A DNA stretch of 64,000 bases from Anoplopoma fimbria (taxonomy: Eukaryota > Chordata > Actinopteri > Perciformes > Anoplopomatidae): positions 26,498,323 to 26,562,322 of the forward strand of contig NC_072454.1 of the NCBI RefSeq assembly GCF_027596085.1. The letters run 5' to 3'. This document shows, in pieces, positions 38,401 through 44,119 of this stretch. Numbering within the stretch: position 1 is the stretch's first letter; each line of letters opens with the position of its first letter. A model generated the notes under the pieces. The model searched no databases. It saw only the letters and a list, made by a program, of their open reading frames with translations, and had not been told where the DNA came from. The position numbers were made by a program, and so were the translations under genes.

Positions 38401-41050
38401 ACTTGTGAGAATGTGTTGGCCAAGCATAACAAATGATCAGTGGTGTGACGGTCCTGTGTTAAGAATCTTAATGAAGAAATGTAATCAAGTATCTGAAATA
38501 AAAGTACTGACTCATATTTCCAGTTTGGGTTATTTTCATGTGTTCACATCAGCCGAAGAAAGAATTAAATAATTGGAAAAGGTAAAGAATAAAAGACAAA
38601 AAGGGAAGAAAAATGATTAATTAATATGCTTTGATAATCTATGAGCTCATCTCTTGCTGAATGGACAGTCATAATAGTGGAACTTCTGTTTTCAGGGTCA
38701 AAAATAACTTTCTCCGTAATTCCCACAAAGTCCTGCCAACGCTGCAGGATGTGAACTATGTCACTGAAACCGCTCTCTCCCTTGTCCATGTTTTCCACAC
38801 ATACTCTCTGCCAATGTTATGTTCAAATATAATCTTTCAACGTTTTAGCTGTAGTGTCTTCTGACTAAAGAACCTCTACATGAGGGGTGTAATGCAGAGC
38901 TATCTTTATCTTTCTGCCACCAAAATATCCTGAACTCAAAAACTAAAACATAATTTGTATATTGACCTTCCCTTCAAAAAAGGTGATTCAGGGGATAGTA
39001 AATGAACCAAACTACATTAACTACGTCCTTCCAACAAATCTTTCAATCCTTCGGATTCCAGCCAGTGATGATGTTTTTGCCACAGTTTGGAGAACATACA
39101 GCTTCGGCTCCCCAGACAATCTCCCGCTCCTCAACAGCGACACTGTACACAATGTGAGTGTTATCTTAACAATGGTCCTCTTCTTCCTACTCTGAGTAAC
39201 AACGTGACCGCTGTCAAGCAGAGCGGAGGGACTTCCTCGCAGCAGCAACAATGGACAGATTTATCACCCTCCCACAACAAAACGGCTGGAGGATTGGCAG
39301 CTCTGCAGGTGTGGCTGTGCGTACTGTCAGTGAGCTGACAGTGATATCTGGATGAGGCTCATGGAATGCAGGGCAACCTGACGCCAAGATTAAAAAGGGA
39401 AGAGGTAAGAGGGATGAGACGGAGAACTTTCCCTGTGTTGTAGTCGCTTTTGAATTTGTCTGGCAGCGAGAGATTTCACAAACTCAACGCAGGCAAACAC
39501 TGTCATCATCTTCATCACCATCATCTTCAGACACATGCTGTAATATAGAACGTTAACCCTTTAGAGCTCTTAGCCAGTGGTGTAAGGTGTCTACGACCGG
39601 CCCCAGAGAACACTAGATACTATATGAAGCATACATGGGGCACACCATGTGCTCAGCTTGTCCATCTCATAGACTCTATATAAGAAGTGGATCTAGTCAC
39701 AGTTCGTCACCCATCTGCAATTGCCATTTCATATCTGTATGTGATAAAAATCAAATATTTTTATAGTTTCCAGTTTCTATAATTAATTGAGGGGGCATAT
39801 CATTTTAAAAAAACATGAGGGCTCGCTCTCTATGGGCTCCTCCACCGCATGGGCCCCTAGTACAACGGCTTTGCCTGCACTTTCTATATTTACAACGAGC
39901 GCCCTTACCAACCTCGTTTCCAGCAGAGAAACCAGTTATAACGCCTCAGTACAGACCTGCTCAGCAGCACACAGCTCACACAGTTAGCGACTGAACGTGG
40001 AGTATGACATGAACAGATACGTTCCTCAGGAGTTGGTAGCGACAATATACGTGCATATTATTTGCTAACACATTAACCAATTACTTCATAAGGTGATTAA
40101 ATATTTGTTTTTAGCTTGCTCTGCTGCCTCCAAGTGCCCAAACAATTAATGCAACTTTAAATGATGTTGAATCAGTTTTTTTAATTCTATTAAAGCAACA
40201 TATAATAATATTTTATAGTCATGACGTTAAGTAACTTACTATCAGCTTTACATCCAATCATTCTTTAATAGAGCAGTAACATACACAACACATACACAGC
40301 AACTCCAGCTTCCCTGGATATCTTTTTCTTAGGCTCACATAAGGAGTAGTACGGCAGCTACCTATCACGTTATCAAGTTAAAGTTCTCCTCTGATGGAGG
40401 AGGAGCAATACAGGCCTGAGTTCTCCATGTCTGTGTTGTTGGAGCAACCACAACAGACACAGTATTTACTGCTCCCAGTTTTCATTAAAATCACGTCTTT
40501 AAATGAAATTAAAAGTTTTATGATGAGGTGCCAAAGAAGATGAAGACTTAGGTATTAAAAGTTCCCCCTGAATGTTTATAGCCCTTTAGAAAGAAAAATG
40601 AATGTCTGGGAATCCAATTAAACTTTCATTAAACAGACTGAGTCATGTGATGGAGCAGCTAGTCTCCCTTAACCAACTGCAGATTCCCATTAAAGTGTCC
40701 CCGTAGACCCACAGCTAAGTCAGTTCTGAAGGTTTTTAACACGTCTTCTTCTCCATTCAAATGTCAGCAGAGAGGCACTTGGAGTGCTTCTCACCCCTCT
40801 GCTTACTGAGACAAATGGCCTGAACAGAGAGCTATCAGAGAGGTCAAATAAAACACAGCCTATGACTGAAATCACTGCTCAGAGGAGACACAGAAATGAC
40901 ATGCTGGTGGGAGGGTTAGACCACACATGCTGCCATGGAGAGATATGGAATAAGATAGAAGGGGGCCGTACCTTTCCTCCAAGGAGCCAGGATGGAGATG
41001 GACTTCTGCCAGCTGATCACCAGCCCAGCCTTTTTCCTCTTCACACTCAT
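4667..41050 (-). CDS. Six-exon gene, DUF4657/C8orf58-like, predicted 484 aa
   Basis: Gene model built by hand from exons 41050-40972, 25156-24360, 15668-15507, 10734-10572, 5446-5319 and 4792-4667, all on the minus strand. All five introns have GT donors and AG acceptors, and the junction phases agree (1, 0, 0, 1, 0), which is unlikely by chance. The protein has a short basic N-terminus (MSVKRKKAG), a long acidic, serine-rich and probably disordered region, a helical Leu/Gln-rich segment, and a basic C-terminus. There is no signal peptide or membrane segment. The order of blocks (DSGVE, then LEEYMDECCRL, then GSGLGYLDHICQLIEKI, then WGRVKDL near the C-terminus) resembles my memory of human C8orf58 (DUF4657), whose function is unknown. 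A small missed exon in the long introns cannot be excluded. Exon assembly is fairly sure; the family name is moderately sure. Confidence 0.75.
5319..5446 (-). CDS. Exon 5 of the DUF4657-like gene
   Basis: 128 bases between the acceptor gatttgtgtttcag and the donor CGCAGG|gtcagt. The first two bases complete an Asp codon begun in exon 4, then 42 codons follow: LSSEGLTPVPLWRRGLNRRS, then YTEGEVSFLGDSTEGLSIPQRR. It leaves in phase 0. The Arg-rich stretches followed by serines are compatible with phosphorylation sites, but this is not shown. Confidence 0.8.
5671..5715 (+). repeat. (ATT)n-(GTT)n microsatellite
   Basis: A run of ATT units passes into a run of GTT units. It lies just upstream (minus strand) of exon 5, inside intron 4. 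Long Asn or Leu runs in overlapping frames are artefacts. Confidence 0.95.
5720..7465. other. Intron 4 sequence, nothing recognised
   Basis: Part of the intron between exons 4 and 5. I see no further exon with paired splice sites and no repeat family I can name. Confidence 0.4.
7468..7700 (+). repeat. tRNA-derived SINE, diverged copy
   Basis: The head gactcactggtagagcag resembles an RNA polymerase III A box, and catttcgatccctgg (7518-7532) resembles a B box. The body has the cagtgtgtgtgaatgggtgaatg block and ends ggaagactagaaaggttct...caagtccatt. The same family occurs reversed at 9289-9508 and 34973-35206. It lies in intron 4 of the host gene. Confidence 0.75.
7770..7885. repeat. Dispersed repeat fragment with internal ggttcta motifs
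   Basis: Contains gtagaaccctctgaaaggg, atggaacctttagaaaaggt and ccaaaaaggggtatcctatg. Short ggttct/agaacc units recur in both orientations. From memory this resembles a common fish DNA-transposon-derived repeat. Weak assignment. Confidence 0.35.
9289..9508 (-). repeat. tRNA-derived SINE, reversed and degenerate
   Basis: Begins aatggtaaatggacttgcat (the reversed tail) and ends ctctacctctgagctacagc (the reversed tRNA-like A box region). Internal blocks cattcatacactgatac and atcaggatcttaac match the copy at 34973-35206. The B box is eroded. Confidence 0.7.
9840..10015 (+). repeat. LINE 3' relic (LLPSG block)
   Basis: One frame reads IIFTLLPSGKRWQKKDY, like the C-terminal (L)FTLLPSGRRYR block of fish non-LTR retrotransposons, followed by a tail with acaatcacaacaaatgaacc. 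Frames are broken and only the last part of the element is present. Confidence 0.5.
10572..10734 (-). CDS. Exon 4 of the DUF4657-like gene
   Basis: 163 bases between the acceptor ttcattctgaacag and the donor GGGAAG|gtaatg, entering in phase 0 and leaving in phase 1. It codes DFFQHHCSCGAASLAFQDIQ, then KRQSRSEFLSPSGTL and SDLSTIHEVTRLPLIPTREG. It holds a short cysteine/histidine cluster (HHCSCG), too small to call a zinc site. Its open frame has no stop and its boundaries fit both neighbours. Confidence 0.8.
11212..11347 (+). repeat. Direct repeat, copy A
   Basis: Matches 11930-12051 in the same orientation. Shared blocks are agtaatgttt, cagtcaagatggcagtgaag, ataacaaaacagg, gttcattt, tgacatattgggt and taatctgcaaat. 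The two copies are about 0.7 kb apart and flank the AC microsatellite. Origin unknown. Confidence 0.75.
11373..11443 (+). repeat. (AC)n microsatellite
   Basis: About 35 perfect AC units. A 166-codon minus-strand open frame crossing it is made mostly of Cys-Val repeats and is an artefact. Confidence 0.98.
11930..12051 (+). repeat. Direct repeat, copy B
   Basis: Second copy of the 11212-11347 sequence, with substitutions and small indels. It ends at the same taatctgcaaat block. Confidence 0.75.
12590..12655 (+). repeat. LINE-type 3' tail fragment
   Basis: Reads aactgcattgcattgcgcag, then gtgcaaataaaaataaatta and ccttgaatcc, the pattern of fish LINE 3' tails that end in CTTGAAT-like units. Only the tail is seen. 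Confidence 0.35.
13850..13941 (+). repeat. LINE-type 3' tail ending in (ATCTT)n
   Basis: The block gcagatttccctgctgtgtg, then aataaaggattattg, is followed by short ATCTT tandem units. This is typical of the 3' end of a fish non-LTR retrotransposon. Confidence 0.5.
14957..15029 (+). repeat. Rex1/L2-type LINE 3' tail
   Basis: Contains ctgattgtaaagccatctga, ggcaaatttgttatttgtga and aattaattgaattgaac. Same tail family as 29776-29856 (reversed), 30891-31009 and 62850-62905. Confidence 0.7.
15055..15320 (+). repeat. Decayed LINE reverse-transcriptase relic
   Basis: The translation STGAPHCNALSPWLFSFYSN matches the RT motif usually reading TGAPQGCVLSP(L)L(F/Y). It is followed by ILK-stop-ADNTTRIRL, which stands for the IKFADDTT catalytic motif. 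A later frame gives TTWSLDNNL and NTSKTRELPIDF. The catalytic aspartates are lost and stops are present, so it is dead. It sits in intron 3 just downstream of exon 3. Confidence 0.65.
15445..15488. repeat. Perfect 20 bp hairpin at the start of intron 3
   Basis: Arms 15445-15464 and 15469-15488 are exact reverse complements (outer end tatattaggggtgtgac) with a 4-base loop. In the host transcript (minus strand) it begins 19 bases past the exon 3 donor. TATTAGGGGTGTGACG-like ends occur on some hAT-type elements, so it may be a foldback remnant. Confidence 0.85.
15507..15668 (-). CDS. Exon 3, predicted helical segment
   Basis: 162 bases, exactly 54 codons in phase 0, between the acceptor cattgtttgtccag and the donor AAAGAG|gtgtgtg. 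Sequence blocks are AQQASSNPLGSG, LGYLDHICQLIEKIGQLQ and ETNLQLQRQICSLQ. Hydrophobic spacing and glutamine content suggest an amphipathic helix or short coiled coil. This is the segment most like the GLRYLEHLCLVLEQM region of C8orf58 as I remember it. A perfect hairpin begins 19 bases inside the following intron. Confidence 0.85.
16693..16985. repeat. Dispersed repeat starting aagggatagtttacccc
   Basis: The motif order aagggatagtttacccc, ggctttggagatatcgcccc, gagatgactcc, agagctagatgccgccctac and atgcagttatcagg fits a repeat I recall as common in fish genomes. Open frames of 66-94 codons here are incidental. No coding domain. Confidence 0.45.
18481..18528 (+). repeat. (GGTT)n microsatellite
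   Basis: About 12 GGTT units, nearly perfect, inside intron 2. Confidence 0.97.
19332..19502 (-). repeat. MITE-like dispersed repeat, truncated
   Basis: Begins cagtgtgtaggattta and contains taatgacctgaaactaagaa and tttctacagtagcccag. These appear reversed in the element at 23470-24112 (ttctgggctactgtagaaac, cttagtttcaggtcattata). Confidence 0.65.
19888..19917. repeat. Short 12 bp hairpin
   Basis: Arms tagctcctagta (19888-19899) and tactaggagcta (19906-19917) are perfect complements with a six-base loop. Function unknown; it may be chance. Confidence 0.6.
20370..20552 (-). other. Unassigned open frame with a hydrophobic stretch, possible relic exon
   Basis: The minus-strand frame reads MQHLFICAGGLEIFIAILSL, then TTCSSLIQTPAPLFSEAQSL. 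It has one candidate membrane segment and G+C above the surroundings. It lies inside intron 2 in the same orientation as the host gene. The splice sites are poor, and I cannot place it in a family. It may be a pseudogene fragment or chance. Confidence 0.15.
21241..21298. repeat. 24 bp near-perfect hairpin
   Basis: Arms 21241-21264 (gttagttaacctgaatctgg and then ggcc) and 21275-21298 pair with one mismatch (a G-T pair in RNA) around a 10-base loop. It stands alone, without flanking repeat homology that I can see. Confidence 0.8.
21940..21975 (+). repeat. (ATT)n microsatellite
   Basis: Short ATT run followed by ataattataattat. Confidence 0.85.
22802..23258 (+). repeat. Unnamed ~450 bp dispersed repeat, copy 1
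   Basis: Shares with 37121-37538 and 43632-44115 the blocks ctctactgaccagcaggggg, cctcagtaaacattgtaaac, atgagtttatggtctcaatc, cttcttcaatacagcatgat, tttagagtcaaa and actatgtccacttcttat...gtctatgg. All three copies have the same orientation, with substitutions between them. There are no terminal inverted repeats and no tRNA-like promoter visible, so the class is unknown. Small open frames in it (for example TPPHSKYGNFGSLAA) come from the repeat. Confidence 0.85.
23470..24112 (+). repeat. MITE-like repeat with an inner insertion
   Basis: The left end cagtgtgtaggatttagtgg (23470) and the right-end body ttctgggctactgtagaaac ... ctatgtagatatgaagggct ... taaccactg (23935-24112) match a known fish repeat layout with inverted ends. 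The middle does not match the other copy at 19332-19502. Confidence 0.55.
24360..25156 (-). CDS. Exon 2, large acidic serine-rich exon
   Basis: 797 bases bounded by the acceptor ttgttaaacag and the donor GAG|gtaagaag; it completes one codon and adds 265. It reads KGDRDAVLDSEVVLTK, then MKLFSNFHERLLMVDDSDST, with many D, E and S residues. A FESDDSGVELPSG block follows about 95 residues into the exon, and it ends in SLEEYMDECCRLSE. The DSGVE and the LEEYM-CCRL blocks are the parts that recall C8orf58. The open frame continues past the donor to 24159 only by chance. The internal ATG at 25106 could serve a shorter isoform if exon 1 is skipped. Confidence 0.85.
25371..25728 (+). mobile_element. 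L2-type LINE, 5'-truncated C-terminus and 3' tail
   Basis: One frame reads GTAPSYLQALVKPYTPARPL, then LVAPSLRG and RSQLLSVLAP..WN, like the C-terminal end of L2/Rex1-type LINE ORFs. A TGA interrupts the frame after SAASG; the copy at 51.5 kb has CGA there. After the coding end comes the tail attgtaagtcgctttggata, aaagtgtctgctaaatgact and (GTAAT)n. It is antisense to the host gene and lies in intron 1. Confidence 0.75.
26050..29520. other. Intron 1 stretch, no gene seen
   Basis: AT-rich, with only short chance frames. A minus-strand frame at 25808-26110 was considered and not accepted. A short TTAGGGTT block occurs near 29497-29518 (gggttagggttaaccctaac) and is a small palindrome rather than a telomere array. 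Confidence 0.4.
29530..29746. mobile_element. Tc1/mariner-type MITE, 217 bp
   Basis: Starts cagtaccagtcaaaagtttg and ends with its reverse complement; the inverted ends extend at least 37 bp (through acaccttctcattcaa). It is flanked by TA at 29528-29529 and 29747-29748. No transposase is present, only about 140 bp of AT-rich interior. The ends differ from the 1206-2796 element, so it was mobilised by another Tc1-like family. Confidence 0.9.
29776..29856 (-). repeat. Rex1/L2-type LINE 3' tail, reversed
   Basis: Reverse complement of 30891-30973: ttcaattcagtttattttgt, atagcccagaatcacaaatt, acaaatttgcctcagagggc and aatctgtacacatg. Both sides carry short TATAGA units. Confidence 0.85.
29871..31009 (+). 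mobile_element. Rex1/L2-type LINE 3' region, decayed
   Basis: Begins with a C-terminal coding piece, GARAFSYQASLLWNQVPASV then RGADTSPLL, interrupted by a frameshift before the expected SRLKTFLF block. A long 3' UTR follows with three imperfect internal copies of a unit containing ctttctcgc..gcaggtt/ctt...aatcg (near 30226, 30411 and 30588), interspersed with CTA/ATT-rich sequence. It ends with the tail cagattgtaaagccctctga, ggcaaatttgtaatttgtga, tacaaaataaaatgaattta and a (TTAAT)n run. Confidence 0.75.
30963..31073 (+). repeat. (TTAAT)n then (TATAGA)n then (TAGA)n simple repeats
   Basis: About nine TTAAT units, the usual tandem end of the preceding LINE tail, followed by about eight TATAGA units and a few TAGA units. 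Confidence 0.9.
31575..31652 (-). repeat. L2/SINE 3' tail, reversed
   Basis: Reads (ATTAC)n, then agtcatttagcagacgcttt and tatccaaagcgacttaca. This is the reverse complement of the tails at 25728, 47132 and 49031. Confidence 0.85.
31655..33880. other. Intron 1 stretch, no gene seen
   Basis: Only short frames without motifs. Nothing here matches a repeat family I can name. Confidence 0.4.
33882..34005 (+). repeat. Tandem duplication of a ~65 bp unit
   Basis: Two copies starting gcgctaggttt(t)cgtcagg and ending gacgatatatttcgc, at 33882-33940 and 33947-34005. They are almost identical apart from one T and the short linker. Read as protein both give VLIKKDDIFR, so a frame of 87 codons crosses both (33910-34173). 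No family recognised. Confidence 0.9.
34973..35206 (-). repeat. tRNA-derived SINE, reversed copy
   Basis: Begins aaatggtaaatggactgtac and runs through gagcgcttttctcctcttcc, gaccactcaaagctctttaa, acactgatggcagggattac and ttgtcttggccaaggacac to ctctacaactgagccacagt, then cgccccc. That is a reversed tRNA-like SINE with a degraded B box. Confidence 0.8.
36097..36200 (+). repeat. Imperfect gctaacagcgcaaac tandem array
   Basis: Units gctaacagcgcaaacaacag, gcaaaagtgcgaagagc, gctaacagcgcaaacagcgc and aaaccacagcgacagtg follow each other. G+C is raised compared with the surroundings. Possibly a young minisatellite. Confidence 0.7.
37121..37538 (+). repeat. Unnamed ~450 bp dispersed repeat, copy 2
   Basis: Same blocks and orientation as 22802-23258 but begins inside the unit (ttgtatggaagtctatgaga), so the CAGCAGGGGG end is missing. 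It contains the extra segment gcagagtatgctttagggtg that copy 3 also has and copy 1 lacks. Confidence 0.85.
37690..37925. other. Unassigned open frames on both strands
   Basis: A plus-strand frame (ILLKSSEAALHPHKLSASS) and a minus-strand frame (SSLVWRMLIVCGGAVLLQSF) overlap. The region is less AT-rich than its flanks and could be a transposon relic, but I cannot name a family and see no conserved catalytic motif. Confidence 0.2.
38000..40960. other. Intron 1, 5' part, no exon recognised
   Basis: AT-rich sequence. The only feature I can support is a reversed fragment of the ~450 bp repeat at 39668-39712. No additional exon with paired splice sites. Confidence 0.35.
39668..39712 (-). repeat. 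Fragment of the ~450 bp repeat, reversed
   Basis: catagactctatataagaag then tggat.tagtca and gtcacccat is the reverse complement of the 3' end of the repeat (gggtgacat...actacgtccacttcttatatacagtctatg). Confidence 0.7.
40972..41050 (-). CDS. Exon 1 of the DUF4657-like gene (start codon)
   Basis: Codes for the first 26 residues (MSVKRKKAG, then an ISWQKSISILAPWRK block) plus one base of codon 27. The ATG has A at -3, acceptable Kozak context. The donor reads AAAG|gtacgg. The exon ends in phase 1, and the next exon supplies the two bases GG to make Gly. It is the first coding exon of a gene whose next exon lies about 15.8 kb downstream. The longer open frame on the opposite strand (40784-41278) is a shadow. 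Confidence 0.7.
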
Positions 41051-41420
41051 CTTCCTGTAACAATCCCTGAGGTTGAGGACAATTCAAATGTAGTGAAGTT
41101 GCAGGAAGAAAAAAACTTAGAAATTCTTCATTGTGTTCTTCAAGAGGTTGCCTTGAAGTTCAGTTTAAAAGCTGTCTGTTGTTGGGGAATTCATGTGGAG
41201 GTTGTCCTCGAGCAGGGTCATGATACCTGTGTCTCCTCGCCAGCTGGACAGCCTAGACGCTTGTGTATGAGTGTGTGAGAGAGCTCCAGCTGGGAAAAGT
41301 AAAGGGGGCTGGTCCACTCAGAGCTGAAAGAGGAGGAGGAGGTGGTGGAGGAGGAGGAGTTGCAGCCGGCTAAAGGGAGAGAGGTGGAGGAGGGACAAAA
41401 TCAGACGAGGTCGGAGATTT
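41051..41420 (-). promoter_or_regulatory. Probable promoter/5' UTR of the six-exon gene, with a uORF
   Basis: Sequence upstream of the exon 1 start codon on the minus strand. It contains an upstream ATG at 41221 that opens a short frame (MTLLEDNLHM..., 18 codons, stop at 41167-41165) ending well before the main ATG, so a translation-repressing uORF is possible. Further upstream, 41317-41400 is a purine-rich run (agg/ggagga repeats on the plus strand). No TATA box stands out. The transcription start is not visible; a 5' UTR intron between 41240 and 41055 is also possible. Confidence 0.35.
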
Positions 41421-41977
41421 ACACTCAGCCTGAAGGCGAACAGGAAGCGACAAGAGCTGGAGGCAGCTCGAGAATGGTTCATTCACACCAATAACAGTAC
41501 AGTGAATGACTAAAGATTGAACCACCCTAAAGATGTATGAAACACATGTTCTCTGTCCTTACACAGCAAAATTAAACCAACATGAGTGACATTTTTATTG
41601 TTACTGTTAAATATTTTTAAACAAGCACAGGAGTTTTTCCAGAACATTTAGGGTTGAGTTATAAACATGAAATCAGTTTATATTTACTCTAGTTTGCGAA
41701 GACATTTTGTCCTCAACAGTTAACACAGCATTCTTGACCGTGGGAGTAGCTGTTTGACAACTCCAACATCTATAGAAAATGTGTAGGAGCTTTCGACCAC
41801 ATGACATTGTCTTCATCAGTGGATGGAGTTTGTTCCATGGCGTACAAAACCACTGTTTCAAAGGTCAAGGAGGAGCTGAGATACTTAACCTTTAAGGCAA
41901 CATGGATGAAATGTCCTGCAAATGCTATGGCAGTCATAACAGCAGTGAAGACCTAGGGGCTTTGTGAGGCTGTACTG

Positions 41978-42460
41978 ATAATTATAATAATATTAATAAT
42001 AAACTTTATCGAGCATTTTTCAAAACAAAATGACAAGGTGTTTTACAAGATCAAAATGGTAGACAAACATGAACAAAATATTTAAAACAGTTTAAAAGTT
42101 ATACAACATTGATCATAGAGCTACATATGAGAAAAGGTAGCATAAAAAAAATAGACAATATAAAATAAAATAATCAATGAACTAAAAGACCCTGCCTTTA
42201 TAAATTTATGGTTTTAAAAGTCAAAATTCAGGCCACAAATCGTGTGAAAGCACACTTATTGAAATATGTTTTTAAGAAAGATGTCAAAGAGGAAAAGGAG
42301 CTCGGTGTCAAAACATCTGAGATGTAGTTAGGTCTTAAAGGTTATCAAAATGTCCTAAAATCAATTCTTAAATTTACCGGAGCCAATTAAGAGTAGCTTA
42401 AATAGAATGTGCAATGAGCTCTCATGCTGCTGCATTTTAGAGAATCTATAATTTGAGAAA
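41978..42460. repeat. Dispersed repeat starting with an AAT run
   Basis: ataataaactttatcgagca, tttttcaaaacaaaatgaca and aggtgttttacaagatc resemble the common fish pattern aactttatttatagagcactttt-caaaac-acaaagtgcttt. Later gtcctaaaatcaattcttaa and ggagccaattaagagtagct fit the same repeat. Class not known to me. Confidence 0.45.
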
Positions 42461-43631
42461 CTCAGTTGATTCAGTCATGCGTAGAGAGGACAATTAAAGC
42501 ATGTATGACAGTCTAAAGATTTCTACTGGATAGATATGAACTGAGGTTATTGTCAAGACACCAAGACAGAGCAGTACTTTCAACTAAATGCTTAGATCAG
42601 CATGCTAACATGCTCACAATGACAAAGCTAACGTTCTAATAATAATAATACTGCAATATGGTTTTCAACTTTTTTTCAGGATGATAGAGAGGAGGAACTT
42701 CAGGTTATCACTAGATAATTGCATGTATTCCACAATGAATGCCTGTAGCAAATTTTACACATGATCAAACAATAATTTCCCTGTACAGTGACTGATTAAA
42801 ACACCTGCAGTGTGTGAACAACGTATTCTTTTGCTCACTGGAACAACTAATAATATCATTATTAAAGGGATTTTGATGCATTGTTATAAAAAGCTGGTGA
42901 CAGTGGCTAATAGAAAAAAACATGAAGTCGTTTCTCCATTTAAAAGCAGCTTTTAAAGAACCATCTCCTCTTTTTACTTACAGCATTTTAAAGTTATGTG
43001 CTATAGGTGTACATAATGTGAACTGAGGTTATATAGAACGATATCAGCCAAATAGTATCATTGAAGCAATGATATTTCAGGGCCAAGAGAGGGAGTTGTA
43101 TCAGATGATGTGATAAAGATCCCGACATCATTTTTAATTCATTTTAGAAAGCAAACACTGAAAAAACTGCATCAAACTGTTTGTCTGAACAACTGTCTTC
43201 CACCAGTGGACTGTATTGTATTTCTATTAGCAATGTTATTTCAATATCACATTCCATCCAAATATTGACGCTTTCCTGGATATCCCCTTGCCTGGCATTT
43301 TTGAAACATTATTACTTGCTTTTCTTTCACTAACTAGAAAAACAAAGTTAAGTCATGGAATTCAGACACACCCACATACTCCGCAATCACCATGAAGCTA
43401 ATGATCTCCCTCCTTTCCCCTCCCTGCCTGATAGCTTTGTAATATAAATCTGTCTTCAGCAAACTATAGTACAGACATATAGGCCATGTTCCTTTCAGGA
43501 AAAGACATGGGTAATGTGATGAATGAATATTGTATGCTGTAGAAGCTAGCTTACACTGGATGAGAGCCCACAGTCAGCTAATTAAATGAATACAACTCAC
43601 AATAGGCTAATCCCCCGTCTAGACACCAAGG

Positions 43632-44115
43632 AGTGAAGCTGATGTGGAAGTGTCCTAAAACGTGCATTCTCTCTACTGACCAGCAGGGGGCGACTCCTCT
43701 GGTTGTATAGAAGTCTATGAGAAAATGACTCTACTTCTCTCTTGATTTATTCCCTCAGTAAACATTGTAAACATGAGTTTATGGTCTCAATCTCTAGTTT
43801 CAAGTCTTCTTCAATACAGCATGATGTTCATTTAGTAAATGATGCTCCATTTAGAGTCAAACAGACCATAAAGCACAGTATGCTTTAGGGGCGCCATTCT
43901 GTGATTGACAGGTTTCTGCTGCTACCAGCATCTCTCCATCACTCCTCCTCATTCCAAATATGATTACTTCTGTTCATTGGCTGCAAAAAACAACATGGCA
44001 CATAATTCAAGATGGCCCCAGCGAAATCTCCGAACTCGAGGCTTCAAGACGGCAGTCCACAAACCAATGGGTGACATCACCATGACTACGTCCACTTCTT
44101 ATATACAGTCTATGG
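43632..44115 (+). repeat. Unnamed ~450 bp dispersed repeat, copy 3
   Basis: The most complete copy. It starts agtgaagctgatgtggaagt, contains ctctactgaccagcaggggg, and ends cttatatacagtctatgg. The 96-codon plus-strand frame from 43905 is produced by this repeat. Confidence 0.85.
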
Positions 44116-44119
44116 CTGT

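Noticed and set aside
40784..41278. 164-codon plus-strand frame
   Set aside because: Antisense to exon 1 and the 5' UTR of the six-exon gene; the minus strand has a start codon, a phase-matched donor and continuity with exon 2.
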